A DNA stretch of 64,000 bases, taken from contig OZ020616.1 in assembly GCA_963971575.1 (NCBI GenBank), positions 34,514,306 through 34,578,305 of the forward strand, read 5' to 3'. The notes under the pieces are model-generated. The model saw only the letters and a program-made list of their open reading frames with translations. It was not told the DNA's origin and searched no databases. A program made the position numbers and the translations under genes. Source of the DNA: Liopterus haemorrhoidalis. Its lineage: Eukaryota > Arthropoda > Insecta > Coleoptera > Dytiscidae. Shown here in pieces: positions 1 to 11,663 of this stretch; position 1 is the first letter of the stretch, and every line of letters starts with the position of its first letter.

Positions 1-617
1 CGGAACAAGCCGGTAGTACAGGATATCAAGGACTGCTTTAATTTTTTAAATGGAAACTATGTCGTTTTGGATATAATTTTTTAAAAGAGACAACTTTTAG
101 TTATATCTTTTTTTAATGTCTCTAAAGTTGGTTTTACACAGTTCAATTTATTGTTCAATAAATTGATCAAGTTTTTTGTCAATTAATTGAAAAATTAATG
201 GTATATAGCAAAAAAAATGGAAAAATGGAAATGGTATTGGTAACCTTGGAAACAAAAGCATCACTTTACACATATAAATTTATTTATCATTTTTTTGAAA
301 ACTTTTACATTACCAACTGTAAAGCATGTTGACATATGTGTTTATCAAAATGAAAATATTGAAAAAAAATCTTCACAAAGTTACGAGTTGTGAACAAAAA
401 CAAAATAAATAACCTAGATGATGGTAAATTAGAAAGTTTCAGGTTCTGTCACATTTGGAAACGAAACACAAACTATATATTTCTAGGTTATGCTACAACT
501 AAACAGTTGGCAATATCTTAACAAATAAAAATATACCTGGAACTCCCTAAAAAATTGATGAAAAATAGATTTTTTTTTTTTTTACTTTTAAAACTTAATC
601 AGAACGTTACTTCATGA
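1..617. other. AT-rich DNA, no gene recognised
   Basis: Strongly AT-rich sequence with homopolymer runs and no open frame resembling a known family. It may be decayed transposon sequence upstream of the piggyBac fragment, but nothing in it proves this. Confidence 0.4.
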
Positions 618-895
618 ATGTTCATATATGCCACATACACAGTAATGGATTCTGCAGTATCTCAAGTAATGGGCTGCAATAGGTTTAAGGATATCAAGCG
701 GAATTTGCACTTCAACGATAACTCTGAATTTATTGAGAAAGGACAATTAGAAGATACGACCTATTCTTTCAAAAATTCGAGGGCGACTGCTTTTAATCCC
801 TAATGAAGAACACCTAGCAATTGACTAGCAAATAATACGGAATCATTTTCTTTTGCAACATAATGTGGAATCAGAATGTTTCATGTATGGCACAA
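618..895 (+). pseudogene. piggyBac-like transposase fragment (PGBD type)
   Basis: The frame starting at 618 reads AVSQVMGCNRFKDIKRNLHF followed by DN, the conserved DDE_Tnp_1_7 segment of piggyBac transposases just before the catalytic core. After about 730 the homology moves to another frame (RPILSKIRGR, then NEEHLAID), the usual continuation toward the first catalytic region, so there is at least one frameshift. A stop then interrupts the frame. Only about 90 residues of a protein that is normally 500-600 residues long remain, and no TTAA-flanked ends are visible. Family assignment is by motif; it is a dead fragment. Confidence 0.6.
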
Positions 896-1169
896 ACCCT
901 AAATTATTATTTTAATTATTATTTTTCATAAAAATAATAATTAATATTTTAAATATATTTTTTTAATTAATTTTTCTATCAATAAGAACCAATTCCTAAT
1001 GCTCATGAATTATTTCAGCCAAAAATAAAAATTCATGCAGTAAAGGGTTAATAAGTGTAAGAAATCACCAGAATACTGGATGTCTGAAAATAATTTTTTG
1101 ATAAACATTTTTTGAACATTTTTAGGGTTTTGTAGGTATGACCAAACAAACCCTTATACCGTCATTTTC

Positions 1170-1210
1170 TCGTCTGTCTGTCTGTCTATCTGTCTGTCTG
1201 ACTGACTGAC

Positions 1211-1288
<78 letters not shown>
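1170..1288. repeat. (CTGT)n microsatellite inside family X
   Basis: More than 25 units of CTGT with a short CTGA interruption near 1200. Open frames across it (TDRQ repeats) are artefacts of the tetranucleotide. The array always sits at the same place in family X copies (3966-3983 is a short version), so it belongs to the element. Confidence 0.95.
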
Positions 1289-1289
<1 letters not shown>

Positions 1290-1763
1290 TCGGTAAAAAT
1301 TGTAGCCAAACGGCTAAACCTAGAGAGTTGAAATTTGGCATGCTTATACAACTCTTTGACCCGCACATAGGAAAAATACTAAAACATCTAAAAAACATAT
1401 ACCCCTAAAAATATAAACAAATATGTGCTCATCGAAAAAAAAATATTTTTTTATAATTCTGAGTAGGGTACCAAATGAAAGCCCTTGGTACGTGGATTAA
1501 CGATCAAATTTTTATTTTTGCAGAATAAATTATCTTGAAACAATTTTTGCCAAAATTGTGAAAAAAAAAATTTGTCCCACACCCTGTAGCCCAGATGGTT
1601 TAAACTAAAAATCTGAAAAAATTCTAAGTAATGTACATTGGTGTGAACCGGAATAGTACAATAGGAATTTTGATCAGATTATGTTTTTGGAAAAAAAAGC
1701 ATTTTTTGTGTTTTTTTGGCTAATAATGTACACAAGTTATAGCTTTGTAACACGCTAGATAAG

Positions 1764-1842
1764 AAAGTGTATGCTGGTGTAGTGATTATGACCCTGTCTT
1801 CTCACCCAACTAAATCAGTTCGATCCCAGCGAGAAGAGACAA
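1764..1842 (+). other. tRNA-like module embedded in family X
   Basis: Contains TGGTGTAGTG (like tRNA A box TGGYNNAGTGG) and, about 45 bases later, GTTCGATCCC (like B box GGTTCGANTCC). The copy at 4446-4530 reads TGGTGTAGTGG, then GCGTTTCACCC, resembling the anticodon arm of tRNA-Glu, then GATCGAACCC. Acceptor stems do not pair, so it is not a working tRNA; a SINE-like promoter or captured tRNA relic is inferred. Confidence 0.4.
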
Positions 1843-2904
1843 TAATATTTTTTGTTTTTTTTGCATTGTTATTTTGTTTAAATTATTTTTTCAAAATTCT
1901 AGTTATATTTTGGCAAATGTTGCTTTTAATTTTTAAAAGCGTAAATTTAATAACCAGTGGAAATTGTTAAAATTATAATTTAATTCTGTTTCAATGTACA
2001 CGAAATCATAGGGGCGGAGCTTATAACAACCAATGGAAGCTATAGGCGCAAATTTCAAAATCTTAATAAACCTTGCTATATAAAAAAAAATACTGCACAT
2101 ATTTAGAAACCTAAATAACGGTATTAGGCGTTTGAATTAAAATTAACAAAAAAAATATCTTAATATAAAATTTGTTTTGGCATCCCAAATAATCATCATT
2201 CACTTACTAAATACCTGCAAAACCCTGAAATATGTGAAAATTCACACTTCACATCAATTTTTATTCGTTATATGAGTACTAAGAGCTTCCATTTCATTTT
2301 TTTAAACTAAATTTAAATAAAAAGCCATAATTTAGCCATTCATTAAAAAAATAATTAATTTTTCTCGTCGTTTCCGGCGCAGATCAACGTACAGTACCTA
2401 TATTTTTTTCAGATTTTTAGCCAAAATCGTGTTAAAAGAAAAAAAAATTAAAAAACAACTTTTCGTTCTTTAATAAACGTCTTAAGAGCTTCCTTTTGAT
2501 ACCACACAGTAAATTAAAATATATATATATATATTTTTATTTATTTTTTTTCAAAGATACAAACCCCAACAACATCAAACCCTCTAGAAGACAGGGTGGG
2601 GGACATATTTGTTTATATTTATTTCGTGATGTGGTTTCTAAACTCTTAGTATTTTTCTTATATGTGGGTCAAAGAGTAATATAAGCATGCCAAATTTCAA
2701 CTTTCTATCTTAAGCCGTTTGGCTAAAATTTCTCCTGTACAGACAAACAGACACATGAGGGACTTCACAAGAGTTTTTTTGTGGTCATACCTAAAAAACC
2801 CTATAAATAAACACAGGTGCATTAAGGTATATGCATACTTAATTGCTACTACTGTAACCAAGAACAAAATAGTCACAAATAAATAAATACTCAAAATAAC
2901 TCAC

Positions 2905-3125
2905 ACAATTACCCATTAATTTTCCGCTATCTTTTAATTACCCGCTATCAGCTAATTATCCGCTACCCGTTAGTAATCTGATACCCGTTAATTACCCGCT
3001 ATCCGCTAAATACCCGATACCCTTTAGTTAACGGGTAAGGGGTAGATAACGGGTACCGCGTATTCAAATTCGGAACCGGGTACAACCTTAATGGGGCGGG
3101 TAGTGGGTACCCGGGTACCCATCAT
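2905..3125. repeat. Degenerate short tandem repeat, (TTACCCGCTATCCGC)-like
   Basis: A run of imperfect units such as ATTACCCGCTA and TACCCGTTA, switching near 3020 to the complementary sense (AACGGGTA, GGGTACCCGGGTACCC) and ending ATCATCATTCC. The reversal of sense and the palindromic GGGTACCCGGGTACCC suggest the sub-terminal region of a DNA transposon, probably hAT-like, but no matching partner end was located. Confidence 0.5.
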
Positions 3126-3788
3126 CATTCCTAAAGTTTGTGGTTGTAGAATAATACTAAATTTATTTTGTAGCCTCAATAAACCAATAAGGTTTAAAAA
3201 AATTAATAAACCACTTTACTGACTTTATAAAATTCATTAATTCTTCAGCTAATAAATAAATCATATAATAAAATAAAGAGATAAATTTTGGTTAAATAAT
3301 AAAATTTTTATGACTTGCTATATAAATATATATCCACTATAAATTCATATATACTCTTTCAGAGAATATTCTATGTCAGTACGGGTTATCTCGGGTATAG
3401 AATAACGCTGTTAGCCAAATGCTATATCGTGTGCACCTGTATGCTCGTGCATCCACTGGGACTACACACCTACTCAGTAAAAGAGAAAAATGGTACCTGG
3501 AGAAAATATATTTAAATACATTACCATTACCGGAAGGAATCCAATTATGCAATGACTTTCGACATGGAAAAAAGATGATCATGAGCTTTTCAATAAATTC
3601 AAAATGTCTAATTAATTTCATGCAACAATTCTTCACAATATTGATTCGTGTTGTTCATGAAGACTACGGAAAATTAAGGTGAATTGATATTTTTAAAAAG
3701 TTATTTTTATTTGATGATAAATATAGACAGATAAATAAAATCTTTAATCATCGTCTTGTTAATGAAATTAGTACTTAACGATTACTTA
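3126..3788. other. No gene recognised
   Basis: AT-rich. Overlapping open frames on both strands near 3376-3682 have no recognisable motif, and the two strands are open over the same bases, so I do not call a gene. Confidence 0.4.
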
Positions 3789-3913
3789 GACAAGGCCAGG
3801 GGCGGATCGACCAATCGGGCATCGGGCATCGCCCTATGGGCCGATGCGACGACCGCTATCCACTCAAATACCTATGCTCAATTCTATGATATTACTTTAG
3901 AAATTACTCACAT

Positions 3914-4935
3914 TTTTAGGGTTTTGTAGGTATGACCAAAAAACCCTTATACCGTCATTTTGTCGTCTGTCTGTCTGTCTGTATGTTCGGTAAAAATTGT
4001 AGCCAAACGGCTAAACCTAGAGAGTTGAAATTTGGCATGCTTGTACAACTCTTAAAATGAGCATAAAAAACATAAAGAACATATCCCCCTAAAAATATAA
4101 ACAAATATATGCTCATCGAAAAAAAAAAAATATTTTTTTATAATTCTAAGTAGGGTATTAAATGAAAGCCCTTGGTACGTGGATTAACGATCAAATTTTT
4201 ATTTTTGCAAAATAAATTATTTTGAAGCGATTTTTGCCAAAATTGGGCAAAAAACCACACCTGTAGCCCAGATGATTTAAACTAAAAATCTGAAAAAAAT
4301 CTAAGTAATGTACATTGGTGTGAACCGAAATAGTACAACAGGAATTTTTGATCAGATTACGTTTTTGGAAAAAAACGCATTTTTTGTGATTTTTGGCTAA
4401 TAATGTACACAAGTTATAGCTTTGTAACACGCTACACTGCAACGTGTATGCTGGTGTAGTGGTTTTGATGCTGGCGTTTCACCCAAGTAACTCGATCCAA
4501 AAGGGATCGAACCCTGCAAGAAGAGACAAATATTATTTTTTGTTTTTTTTTTAATTTTTATATTGTTTAAATTATTTTTTCAAAATTCTAGTTATATTTT
4601 GGCAAATGTTGCATTTAATTTTTAAAAGCGTAAATTTAATAGCCAGTGGAAATTGTTTAAATTATAATTTAATTCTGTTTCAATGTATACGAAATCAGAG
4701 GGGCGGAACTTATAACAACCAATGGAAGCCATAGGCGCAATTTTTAAAATTCTTAATGTACCTTGCTATATAAAAAAAAAATACTGCACATATTTAGAAA
4801 CCTAAATAATGGTATTAGGCGTTCGAATTAAAATTAACAAAAAAAATATTTTAATATAAAATTTGATTTGGCATCCCAAATAATCATCATTTCACTTACT
4901 AAATACCTGCAAAACCTGGAAAATTCACACTACAC
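3914..4935 (-). mobile_element. Family X repeat, full-length copy
   Basis: Opens with TTTTTAGGGTTTTGTAGGTA and ends TACCTGCAAAACCTGGAAAA. It is collinear with the copy at 1111-2250 but has a short (CTGT)4-5 tract, and keeps a clearer tRNA-Glu-like module at 4446-4530. No coding capacity. Confidence 0.7.
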
Positions 4936-5102
4936 ATCAATTTTTTTATTTGTTTTTCTAACATTTTTTTCATTATTTTAGAGAGCGTATTTTTATTTTC
5001 GATATTTATACTAAAAATATAAAATAAATAAGTTTATTTAAATATACTTTGGTCTTTATATATGCCCGGGGCTAATATCTTGCCATCGGGCTAATAATAG
5101 TA

Positions 5103-6368
5103 GGTGTGTGAATTAATTCCAGAAAAGACGTTGTTGTGAAAAAAAAACATAAAAAACTACAGTATACAAAGTATTTGCCATCGCTTGCTATTATTTTTTA
5201 CCATATCTCTGAATGTTGTACTATTCCATGACGGAAAAACGACTCATCCTTCGAAGCGATCCATTCATTGGGCCATTTCTCTATTTCTTCATAATTGTTC
5301 AAGGCTGACTAGAAAGCCCATTTGCCATCGATCTGAACAAGTGATAATCTGATGAAGCAATGTCTGGTGAATACAGCGGGTGAGGTAAAACGGTCCAGCC
5401 AAGTGCTTCCAAGGTGGCCTTCACAATTTTTCCAAAATGTGGTCTAGCGTTATCATGCTGGAGGATCACTTTGTCGTGTCTCTTTGCATATTTCGTCCGC
5501 TTATTCTTCAATGCGTTGCTTAAACGGAGCAATTGTTGTTGGTTAAGTTTGTCAGTGATGGTTTGACTCTGCTTTAATAGCTCATAATACACTACACCCT
5601 TCTGGTCCCACTATATACAGAGCATTACTTTCTTGCCGTGAATATTTCGCTTTGGTCTCGATGAGGATTGTTTTCCTGAGTCGCAAATGGATTTCCTTCG
5701 TTTGAGATTATCGAAATATATACACTTTTCGTCTCCGGTCACAATACGGTACAAAAAACCTTTTCTTTTTTGCCTGGCAAGCAAGATTTCAGACATGGTT
5801 TTGTGCCTATCAATGTCTCTTTCTTTCGGTTCGTACGGCACCCATCTTCCTTTTTTGTAAATCTTTCCCATGACTGCCAAAGGCACAGAAATTGTTGATC
5901 GATCAGCATTCTACAATTGTGCGAGCTCATGTTGCGATTGATACGGATCTTCATCGATTAGCGCCTGCAATTCCTCATCCTCGAACTTCTTCGGCTGACC
6001 TGAACGAGATTTTACATCGATACTGAAATCATCACTTTTGAAACGTCGAAACCATTCTCTGCATGATTTATCGGTGGGAGCACTTTCACCATAAGCTTCT
6101 ACGAGCATTCGATGAGCTTCAGCGGTTGATTTCAGCAAATGAAAACAGAAAATGAGAACTTCCTGGAAATGATGCTTATTCGGCTCGAATTTCGACATTT
6201 TCGAATCATATAAACACGATGTTATTGTTATAAACCCAAAAGATTATCAACTGAATATTATTGCCATATATCAACACTAAAACATAAAGCCGGTTGCAGA
6301 TATTAGAGGTTAGAAAATTCCGTAGTACAGCAATTGACCGCCAGATGAACCGAATTAAATCACACACC
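5103..6368 (-). mobile_element. mariner element, mauritiana-like, full length
   Basis: Inverted ends GGTGTGTGAATTAATTC and GAATTAAATCACACACC are each flanked by TA, the mariner target duplication. Length is 1266 bp, typical of mariner. It lies inside the hAT element 3797-6463, so it inserted later. The transposase inside is complete in extent but disabled. Confidence 0.9.
5230..6198 (-). pseudogene. mariner transposase pseudogene (DD34D)
   Basis: Begins at the ATG ending at 6198 (MSKFEPNKHHFQEVLIFCFH) with the N-terminal HTH region. REWFRRFKSDDFSIDV marks the second HTH. The catalytic triad is recognisable: D in VTGDEKCIYFDN (about 5725), D in QHDNARPH (about 5440) and D in SSDYHLFRSM (about 5335), with 34 residues between the last two, as in mariner. 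C-terminal text resembles the Mos1/mauritiana tail. In-frame stops follow AQL, LCI and SQP, so it cannot make a full enzyme. Family length is about 345 residues. Confidence 0.88.
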
Positions 6369-6480
6369 TAATAACATTCCCTATAAATAGTCAACAAGTT
6401 CCGTGAACCCGGGCCGAAACATCCAAATCGCCCGGGCCGATTCAGTCCCTCGATCCGCCCCTGGACAAGGCTATACAAAA

Positions 6481-6575
6481 ACGTTTCTTAACCGGGGGTC
6501 CAAGGACCCCCTAGGAGTTCACGAGTCTCTTCAAAGGGGTCCATGAGCTATAAGTGTAATCATCATCAAAGTTAG
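6481..6575. mobile_element. hAT terminal fragment
   Basis: TTCTTAACCGGGGGTCC matches the complement of the right end of the hAT element at 18048-18963 (CGGTTAAGAACCGCTG). Only this end and some subterminal text remain; no partner end or TSD was found. Confidence 0.5.
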
Positions 6576-6599
6576 CGCTACAGCCCTTTGTGAGCTTTG

Positions 6600-6962
6600 G
6601 CCTCCTACAGAATTTTCCTTCATTCCGACCTTGATTGGGCAACGTTCTACCAATTCTTTATTCTGAGTTATTTTGTCTTGTTTAACACCGTCCAGCCATC
6701 TTAATTTGGACCTTCCTCCTCTCTATTTCTCGAATGGTTTTGCGTTTAGCAGTTTTTATACTGATCTATCGTCAGGCATACGCTTTATATGCCCTATCTA
6801 CCTTAGGTGTGCTATTCTAACGTTACGGACAACATCCTCACTATTGAACAAGTTGCATAGCTCAAAATTATATCGCTGCCTACATAAATCATTTTCTTTT
6901 GTGGCGCCAAATATTTTTCCTATGATTTTCCGATCGAAAGTGCCCAAAATCTGTTCAGAGAA
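6600..6962 (-). pseudogene. LINE ORF2 C-terminal tail fragment
   Basis: On the minus strand the text FDRKIIGKIFGATKEND, then RRYNFELCNLF, then RNVRIAHLRWIGHIKRMPDD and GRSKLRWLDGV matches the tail that follows the reverse transcriptase in RTE-like insect LINEs (the conserved LRWxGHxxRM ... KLRWLD block). A stop falls after MPDDRSV. There is no RT core here. Confidence 0.6.
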
Positions 6963-7034
6963 AAGCATATGAATAAGCCACGTATGAATTTCAAAACCCT
7001 TTTTCAAATTCATACGTGGCTTATTCATATGCTT
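6963..7034. repeat. Perfect 29-bp inverted repeat with 14-nt loop
   Basis: The arm 6963-6991 (AAGCATATGAATAAGCCACG and nine more bases) is exactly complementary to 7006-7034. It begins within the LINE tail fragment and duplicates that text in inverted sense, so it looks like a snap-back copy and not a functional hairpin. Confidence 0.9.
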
Positions 7035-7105
7035 ATCTCTGAGTTCAATAACCGGACAATATGATGTTTTCTTTATTAATTTTAAAATTGTTATTTTATA
7101 TCGTG

Positions 7106-7166
7106 AATATTAACTAAGCTCTGATGAAGATTTAAATTAAAATCGAAACCTTAGCGAAGTTAATAA
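7106..7166 (+). ncRNA. Hammerhead-ribozyme-like motif
   Basis: CTGATGA (7121-7127) is followed by a helix-II-like segment (GATTT near 7129 pairing with AAATC ending at 7144), then GAAAC (7145-7149). A short helix-III-like hairpin (CTT AGCG AAG) and GTTA come next. That is the order of a type I hammerhead core. ATTAAC upstream and GTTAAT downstream could form helix I. Penelope-like elements carry such ribozymes. Self-cleavage is not shown and helix III is imperfect. Confidence 0.35.
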
Positions 7167-7199
7167 ATTTGTTTTTATTTTCTGACTGGTCCGAATCCC

Positions 7200-9762
7200 A
7201 TTACCTTCAACTATAATCAAAAATAAATGTAAAAAAAATATTTAGAACGAAGAAACATTCCTTTCGAAGAAAAAAGAAATTAAAACAAGAAAATTAAAAA
7301 ATAAATAAAATATAACACATACGATAAATAAAGACTGATGTCCCGTTAGCATAAGGATGACGCGTAGCCTCTCGATTTACCCTAACCACTACAAGTTACG
7401 ATTTTATACTTTAATAATCTTGAAGTTGTCTAAGATTCTAGTGTTATTTTAAATAAACCAATGGCGAGGAAACTTATAGGCGTGGCTAAACTGTTACAGA
7501 TTACGATTCAGAAATGATCGAGACCAATCAATTTTTAAAAATTAAATTAAAAACAATAACATAACTGACTTGAAGTCAGTAATGTTACTGTTGGTAGATA
7601 GACGAGTTAGATGGGAAAGTTTTATTGACAGCGTGATCTTCCGATAATACGAAAGGCTTGATGATGATGATACCGATGCTGATGATGATGATGATGATGA
7701 TGACGATGATGAAATAAACCACAGTTGCATTAAATATTTTATGCTATTAATTGCTCGCATTGATGCATTAGTTTTTCAAAAGTGTGACAAACCTGACGCT
7801 CTTTTTTCAACTAGCGTTAAAAATGTAATTTTTATGCAAATTCTATTTGGATAAATGATCAGAAAGGAGAGAATAATACCGGAAGTTGAGGAATAACACG
7901 TATCGAATGGTTATAATTAAGGTAAATAAGGGAACATATCCGATTAATTTTCACAGAAATATAAAATATTAATGCTAATGAAATATTTAGGTAGTGTTTG
8001 TCTAATTACATTATAACTAAAAATACGGTAGTATTATATCATGACGTGTTATTAAAATATGTTTAGGGAAATAAAAATTGTTCATCCGGAAATGATAACA
8101 TGAAATTACACGAAAATAATGGCAAATTAGCTCTAAATTAATATGTTAATGAAAGTTATTAAAGCTAATTTTGAAAATATAGGTATGTTAGTACTAATTA
8201 AATTTTAATAGTAATCTGAGTATAACATAGGTTTTGGTAATGCCATTATAATAATATTTAATGTTGAAATTTGTAATAAAATTCACTAATAAATAATCTG
8301 TAAGCCAACTGGGTGGTCGAGCTCGTTAAATCACGCATTTCTGACTGGTTAAAACAGTCTGAATAGTGATGTTGCTGGTACAATTCCTTTGATGATATTA
8401 ACATTACTCCCATTTTCACAATCATTCAGCCTTCATCCAGGTGTAGGAGCTCGCCCCCAGGCATCGGCGATTAGCCTCGTTGCAGAAATAGGTCGATACA
8501 AAATAAATTAAAAAAATATATAATAATAAAATTTGACGACGAGGTACAGATTCCTCGTCGGTAAATACCAATGTTCTGAATCTGAATGAATTGCATTGCT
8601 TTGTAGCGAGCCTGTGATAATATATAAAGTCTAATCTCAAACTCAAATGAGATTCCTGACTAAAGGTGTTCGGGTACTAGGCGTGAGTGTTATCCAGGGT
8701 TCATCATTACGATATGTGAATTTATGTATTAGTGTACTTACCATTTGTTTTATTAAAAGTATTTTACAATTAGTTAGTATTTTAAAAGATTAAAATATAG
8801 GTAAAAATAATGACTAAAACAAAATACTAAAGACTAAAACAATAAAGATTAAAACAAATAGAATCGGATAGATCACCAGAATGCCGACACAATGCCTCTA
8901 CGAATTCAACAAATTAGATCTTTACCTTAACCGGACTGGATACTGTCTGATCTCGTCTTCAGAGAGACGTGTGTGTTTATAAGTCATTTCTAGGCATTTC
9001 TAGGAAGAAGGGTAAAAATATTGTTCGAGGAGATACTAGTGTTCAAAAATTATTTAGCAACAACTCTGAATAAATGTCTCATTGGACAATGAACCATTTC
9101 AAATTATATATTTCAAAGTTACGTGTTGTAAACGTAAGATTTCTAATTCTATAATTTGAATTCTCAAAAATATACCCTTTAAATTCCCTAAAAAGCGATG
9201 GCAACCCCTTTCAAAGAAATTCTCGCAACGGGTGATTTTTGAAAGTTTGGTTCATTGTTCCGGCGGCCTAACCGATTCGTTACATCTTCTTAAACTCATG
9301 AGAAAACACTGTTCGCATTTTCTATATTTAAATTGTTGTTGTTGCTATATTGTGATTGTTATTTAAATCTGACTTTTATTTTATTTTTTCACACAGCGTT
9401 ACCTCTTCAATCGTAGTGATATATTCTTCTCTCACTCATACTCAGAAAATCAAAAATCATTCGAATATGTAGTTCTCCGTAATTTATTTTAACAAAAATG
9501 TTTGCTACTTTCTTAACGTTCACACATGCGAAATATTTATATTCAAAATAAATGTTATTTTCCTCACCAGATAACTCATATCAAGGCATTATTATCATTT
9601 ATTTATTTTTTTCAAACTATATGTAAATTGTAATTTAAAAATAACTAACGACGTTCTTTGCGTACGGTGATTGTATGAATGTATGTTTGCTTACATTCTT
9701 TTTTTGTAAAATTGATAACTTTGAATATTCGATTTTAGCTAGGAATTTAATATGTTAAATAT
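7200..9762. other. AT-rich intergenic DNA, no gene recognised
   Basis: No frame over about 75 codons and no family motif. Text at 7440-7500 (CCAATGGCGAGG ... ATAGGCG) vaguely resembles the middle of family X. The open frame at 8422-8646 on the minus strand matches nothing I recognise. Confidence 0.4.
7657..7712. repeat. (GAT)n microsatellite
   Basis: Imperfect run of GAT triplets with ACC and GCT interruptions. It gives a serine-rich reading on the minus strand that is not a gene. Confidence 0.9.
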
Positions 9763-9898
9763 GGTAACCAGACAACTGGGGCCGTAAGACAATTCGGGCC
9801 GTTCACAATTGTGACTTTTCACAACTGGGGCCATTAACAACTGGGGCGATGGACAATTCGGGCCGTACACAATTGGGGCTTTTGACAACTGGGGCCAT
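9763..9898. repeat. Foldback-type terminus: GGTAAC plus tandem 16-17-bp array
   Basis: Starts GGTAACCAGACAACTGGGGC and continues with about eight units of the type GACAATTCGGGCCGTAC or ACAACTGGGGCCATTA. The arrangement, GGTAAC followed by a short tandem array, is the same as at the inward-facing ends at 34118 and 40403, although the unit sequence differs. No opposite end was located nearby. Confidence 0.5.
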
Positions 9899-10336
9899 AA
9901 TTATAAGAGCTAGAGTCTTCTTTTGTTTAAAATAAAAAAATAATTATTTTACAAGTTGGCATAAATTAAATTGCGTGTTCTTTAAAAAAAAAAAATTTTA
10001 ATGGTTTGATTAAGTACATTTTGGTGGGAATTAAAATAAATAGAAAAATTGTATTTTAAAGATTGGCTTAAGTAAATTTTCGTGTTCATTTGATTAAAAA
10101 GAAATTGTATTTTAAGGGTTAGATTAAGTAAAATTTAATGCTCTTTTGACTGAATTTAGTGCGGTTATTTCGGTCATTGTATACAGTGATGTACTGCTAA
10201 GATTCTAAGAACCTGCTCGCACATGTATGCGCCTGCTTCAGCCTCATTCAACCCCCCCCCCCGTGCAAAAAAACTAAATTTATGTAAATAACATGTTCAT
10301 TTTATGTATTACAAATTACAAAAATAAATTATTTCT
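9899..10336. other. AT-rich DNA, no gene recognised
   Basis: Low-complexity A/T sequence plus a C homopolymer (about 13 bases near 10249). Nothing else supported. Confidence 0.4.
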
Positions 10337-10803
10337 TTAGAAAAAGATTCCAAATCGCATTTTGGTTATCAGTGGCGACATTGTTGTGGTGGGTCGCACT
10401 CGTTTATCGTCAGCTGAATGATGACTTCTGAGCCACGATTGAACGTATGGAGTAGCATCCCACGAATTCTGAGGCAAACCCATCAAATTAATGCTCATTA
10501 AGTCAGAAATATGCCTAATACTTAAATTTGCTCTTTTTTCTGAGCATGAGGAAAAAACCACGTTCAGCCTCTGCCGAGCTTATCGCAATTGTGTTGATAA
10601 TATTTTTCGCTCTTTTGACCGTTTCAGGAAGTTCATTTTTATTAACCCTTAAAATATTATCAACATACTCTCTAAAATCATTAACACAGATTTTTATGTT
10701 AAGAATTTTGCTTAGAGTTATAACATATTCTCCAGCTTGCCATGGATTGACAATTTCATCTAATTTCCAAATAGTTGGTTCAAAAGTATTAGCTAGAACT
10801 TAA
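10337..10803 (-). pseudogene. hAT transposase C-terminal fragment
   Basis: Minus-strand text reads VLANTFEPTIWK, then NELPETVKRAKN, NTIAISSAEAERGF, and in the next frame KRANLSIRHISDLMSINL followed by ATPYVQSWLRSHHSADD. This is the hAT family dimerisation domain (ISSAEAERGFS ... L.HISDLM) of the KIAA1586/ZNF862-like group. One frameshift separates the halves near 10560. The catalytic N-terminal part is missing, and no TIR or TSD is seen. Confidence 0.75.
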
Positions 10804-10834
10804 AGTTCTCGCTGTAAAATACAGCGAGAACTTT
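10802..10834. repeat. Perfect 15-bp hairpin, 3-nt loop
   Basis: AAAGTTCTCGCTGTA (10802-10816) and its exact complement (10820-10834) around AAA. It abuts the hAT fragment exactly where its homology starts, which suggests a snap-back copying junction. Confidence 0.9.
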
Positions 10835-11152
10835 TCTACGCACAATGATACCTATCATACGAGCGACTCGTAGCTAAGTTAAGACAACAATCTCTCGCAT
10901 CATCAGTGGCATAGCCGTATCGTTCTAGTTCTATTTAATGACAATAAATTTAGCAAATTAATTTCTCAATTATTAATTATAATACATATTTGAATTTAAT
11001 TTTATTTATTTTTATTTTACGATTCGTTTATGATTCATCTGAAAGCTTGAGTACTTAAGAACCACCTCTACGAACTATTTTTTTTTTTTTAACAAGCGCT
11101 CTATAGTGCCCGTGCGAACCCGTAACAGCACATGACTGATTGTATATAGCTA

Positions 11153-11663
11153 AAGTCCGTTCTACGTTATACTTTTTTCAATGCTATCCAACTCTGACGT
11201 CATTTCAACTTTTGATACTACAGAATATAGTGGGGGGAAAAATAAGAGACAGCGATACCTTCCATCTTTTGTGATGCTCTTCACTGCCAACTTAAAAAAT
11301 TGTAGGTTCAGGTGAAAGCCAACAGTTTGGTTATAGAACCAATTCTAGTAACCAATTTATAAATATTGTTTAGTTGTGCTAAGTGTATATTTAATTATAT
11401 GTTCTAAATAAACTTCTTATCAACTTAATAAACTTCTAAAAGCTAAGTTGTAAACAAAAAATAAAAAGTTGGTAGTTGGTACAACTGAGAAGTATACAAC
11501 TATCACCCAAAAATTTGACCGGAGGTAGTTTTGAAAATAGTCTAGTTTGTAGTGTAGCATCAAAAGTTGGAAGGAAGTATTTTGTTTCACATTATACTTT
11601 TTACGTCCGTACTACGCAAAAAATCTGTAGTGCTTTGCAAAAAAATATAATGTAGAACGGACT
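11153..11663. mobile_element. PIF/Harbinger-like MITE
   Basis: Inverted ends AGTCCGTTCTACGTTATA and TATAATGTAGAACGGACT are flanked by TAA on both sides, the 3-bp target duplication usual for PIF/Harbinger elements. The roughly 510-bp interior is non-coding, with secondary inverted text (ACTTTTGATACTACA and TAGCATCAAAAGTT). Confidence 0.75.

Larger units (their letters stand above)
1111..2250 (-). mobile_element. Family X repeat, inner copy, full length
   Basis: On the plus strand it opens with TTTTTAGGGTTTTGTAGGTA and closes with TACCTGCAAAACCCTGAAAT, so the ends are short inverted repeats. Within it, in order: a CTGT array, the CATGC-type conserved block, a tRNA-like module near 1767-1845, the segment AACCAATGGAAGCTATAGGC and an AT-rich tail. 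The same order is found at 3914-4935 and, in reverse, at 16040-16980. It is non-coding and therefore non-autonomous; the mobilising enzyme is unknown. Confidence 0.65.
1037..2812 (+). mobile_element. Family X repeat, outer copy interrupted by another X
   Basis: Left part (about 1037-1110) matches the start of the X copy at 39885 (AATAAGTGTAAGAA, then ATGCTGGATG-like text). Right part (about 2251-2812) carries the usual X right end: text about genomic TATGTGGGTCAAAGAG, CATGCCAAATTTCAACT, a GACA-rich segment, then GTGGTCATACCTAAAAAACC. An inverted X copy separates the two halves. No protein is encoded. Boundaries are approximate because X has only short inverted ends (AGGGTTTTGYAGGTA). Confidence 0.6.
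3797..6463. mobile_element. hAT-superfamily element with perfect TSD, filled by later insertions
   Basis: Left end CAGGGGCGGATCGACCAATC and right end CTCGATCCGCCCCTG are inverted repeats. They are flanked by an identical 8-bp duplication GACAAGGC at 3789-3796 and 6464-6471, the hAT signature. Remaining own sequence is short and non-coding. The interior is mostly a family X copy (3914-4935) and a mariner (5103-6368), both later insertions. It is a non-autonomous hAT that became a landing site. Confidence 0.88.

Noticed and set aside
1154..1398. Two overlapping minus-strand frames rich in TDRQ repeats
   Set aside because: They are translations of the CTGT microsatellite in family X.
3376..3682. 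Overlapping open frames on both strands, 66-87 codons
   Set aside because: No motif, no splice context, and both strands are open over the same bases; coding status unsupported.
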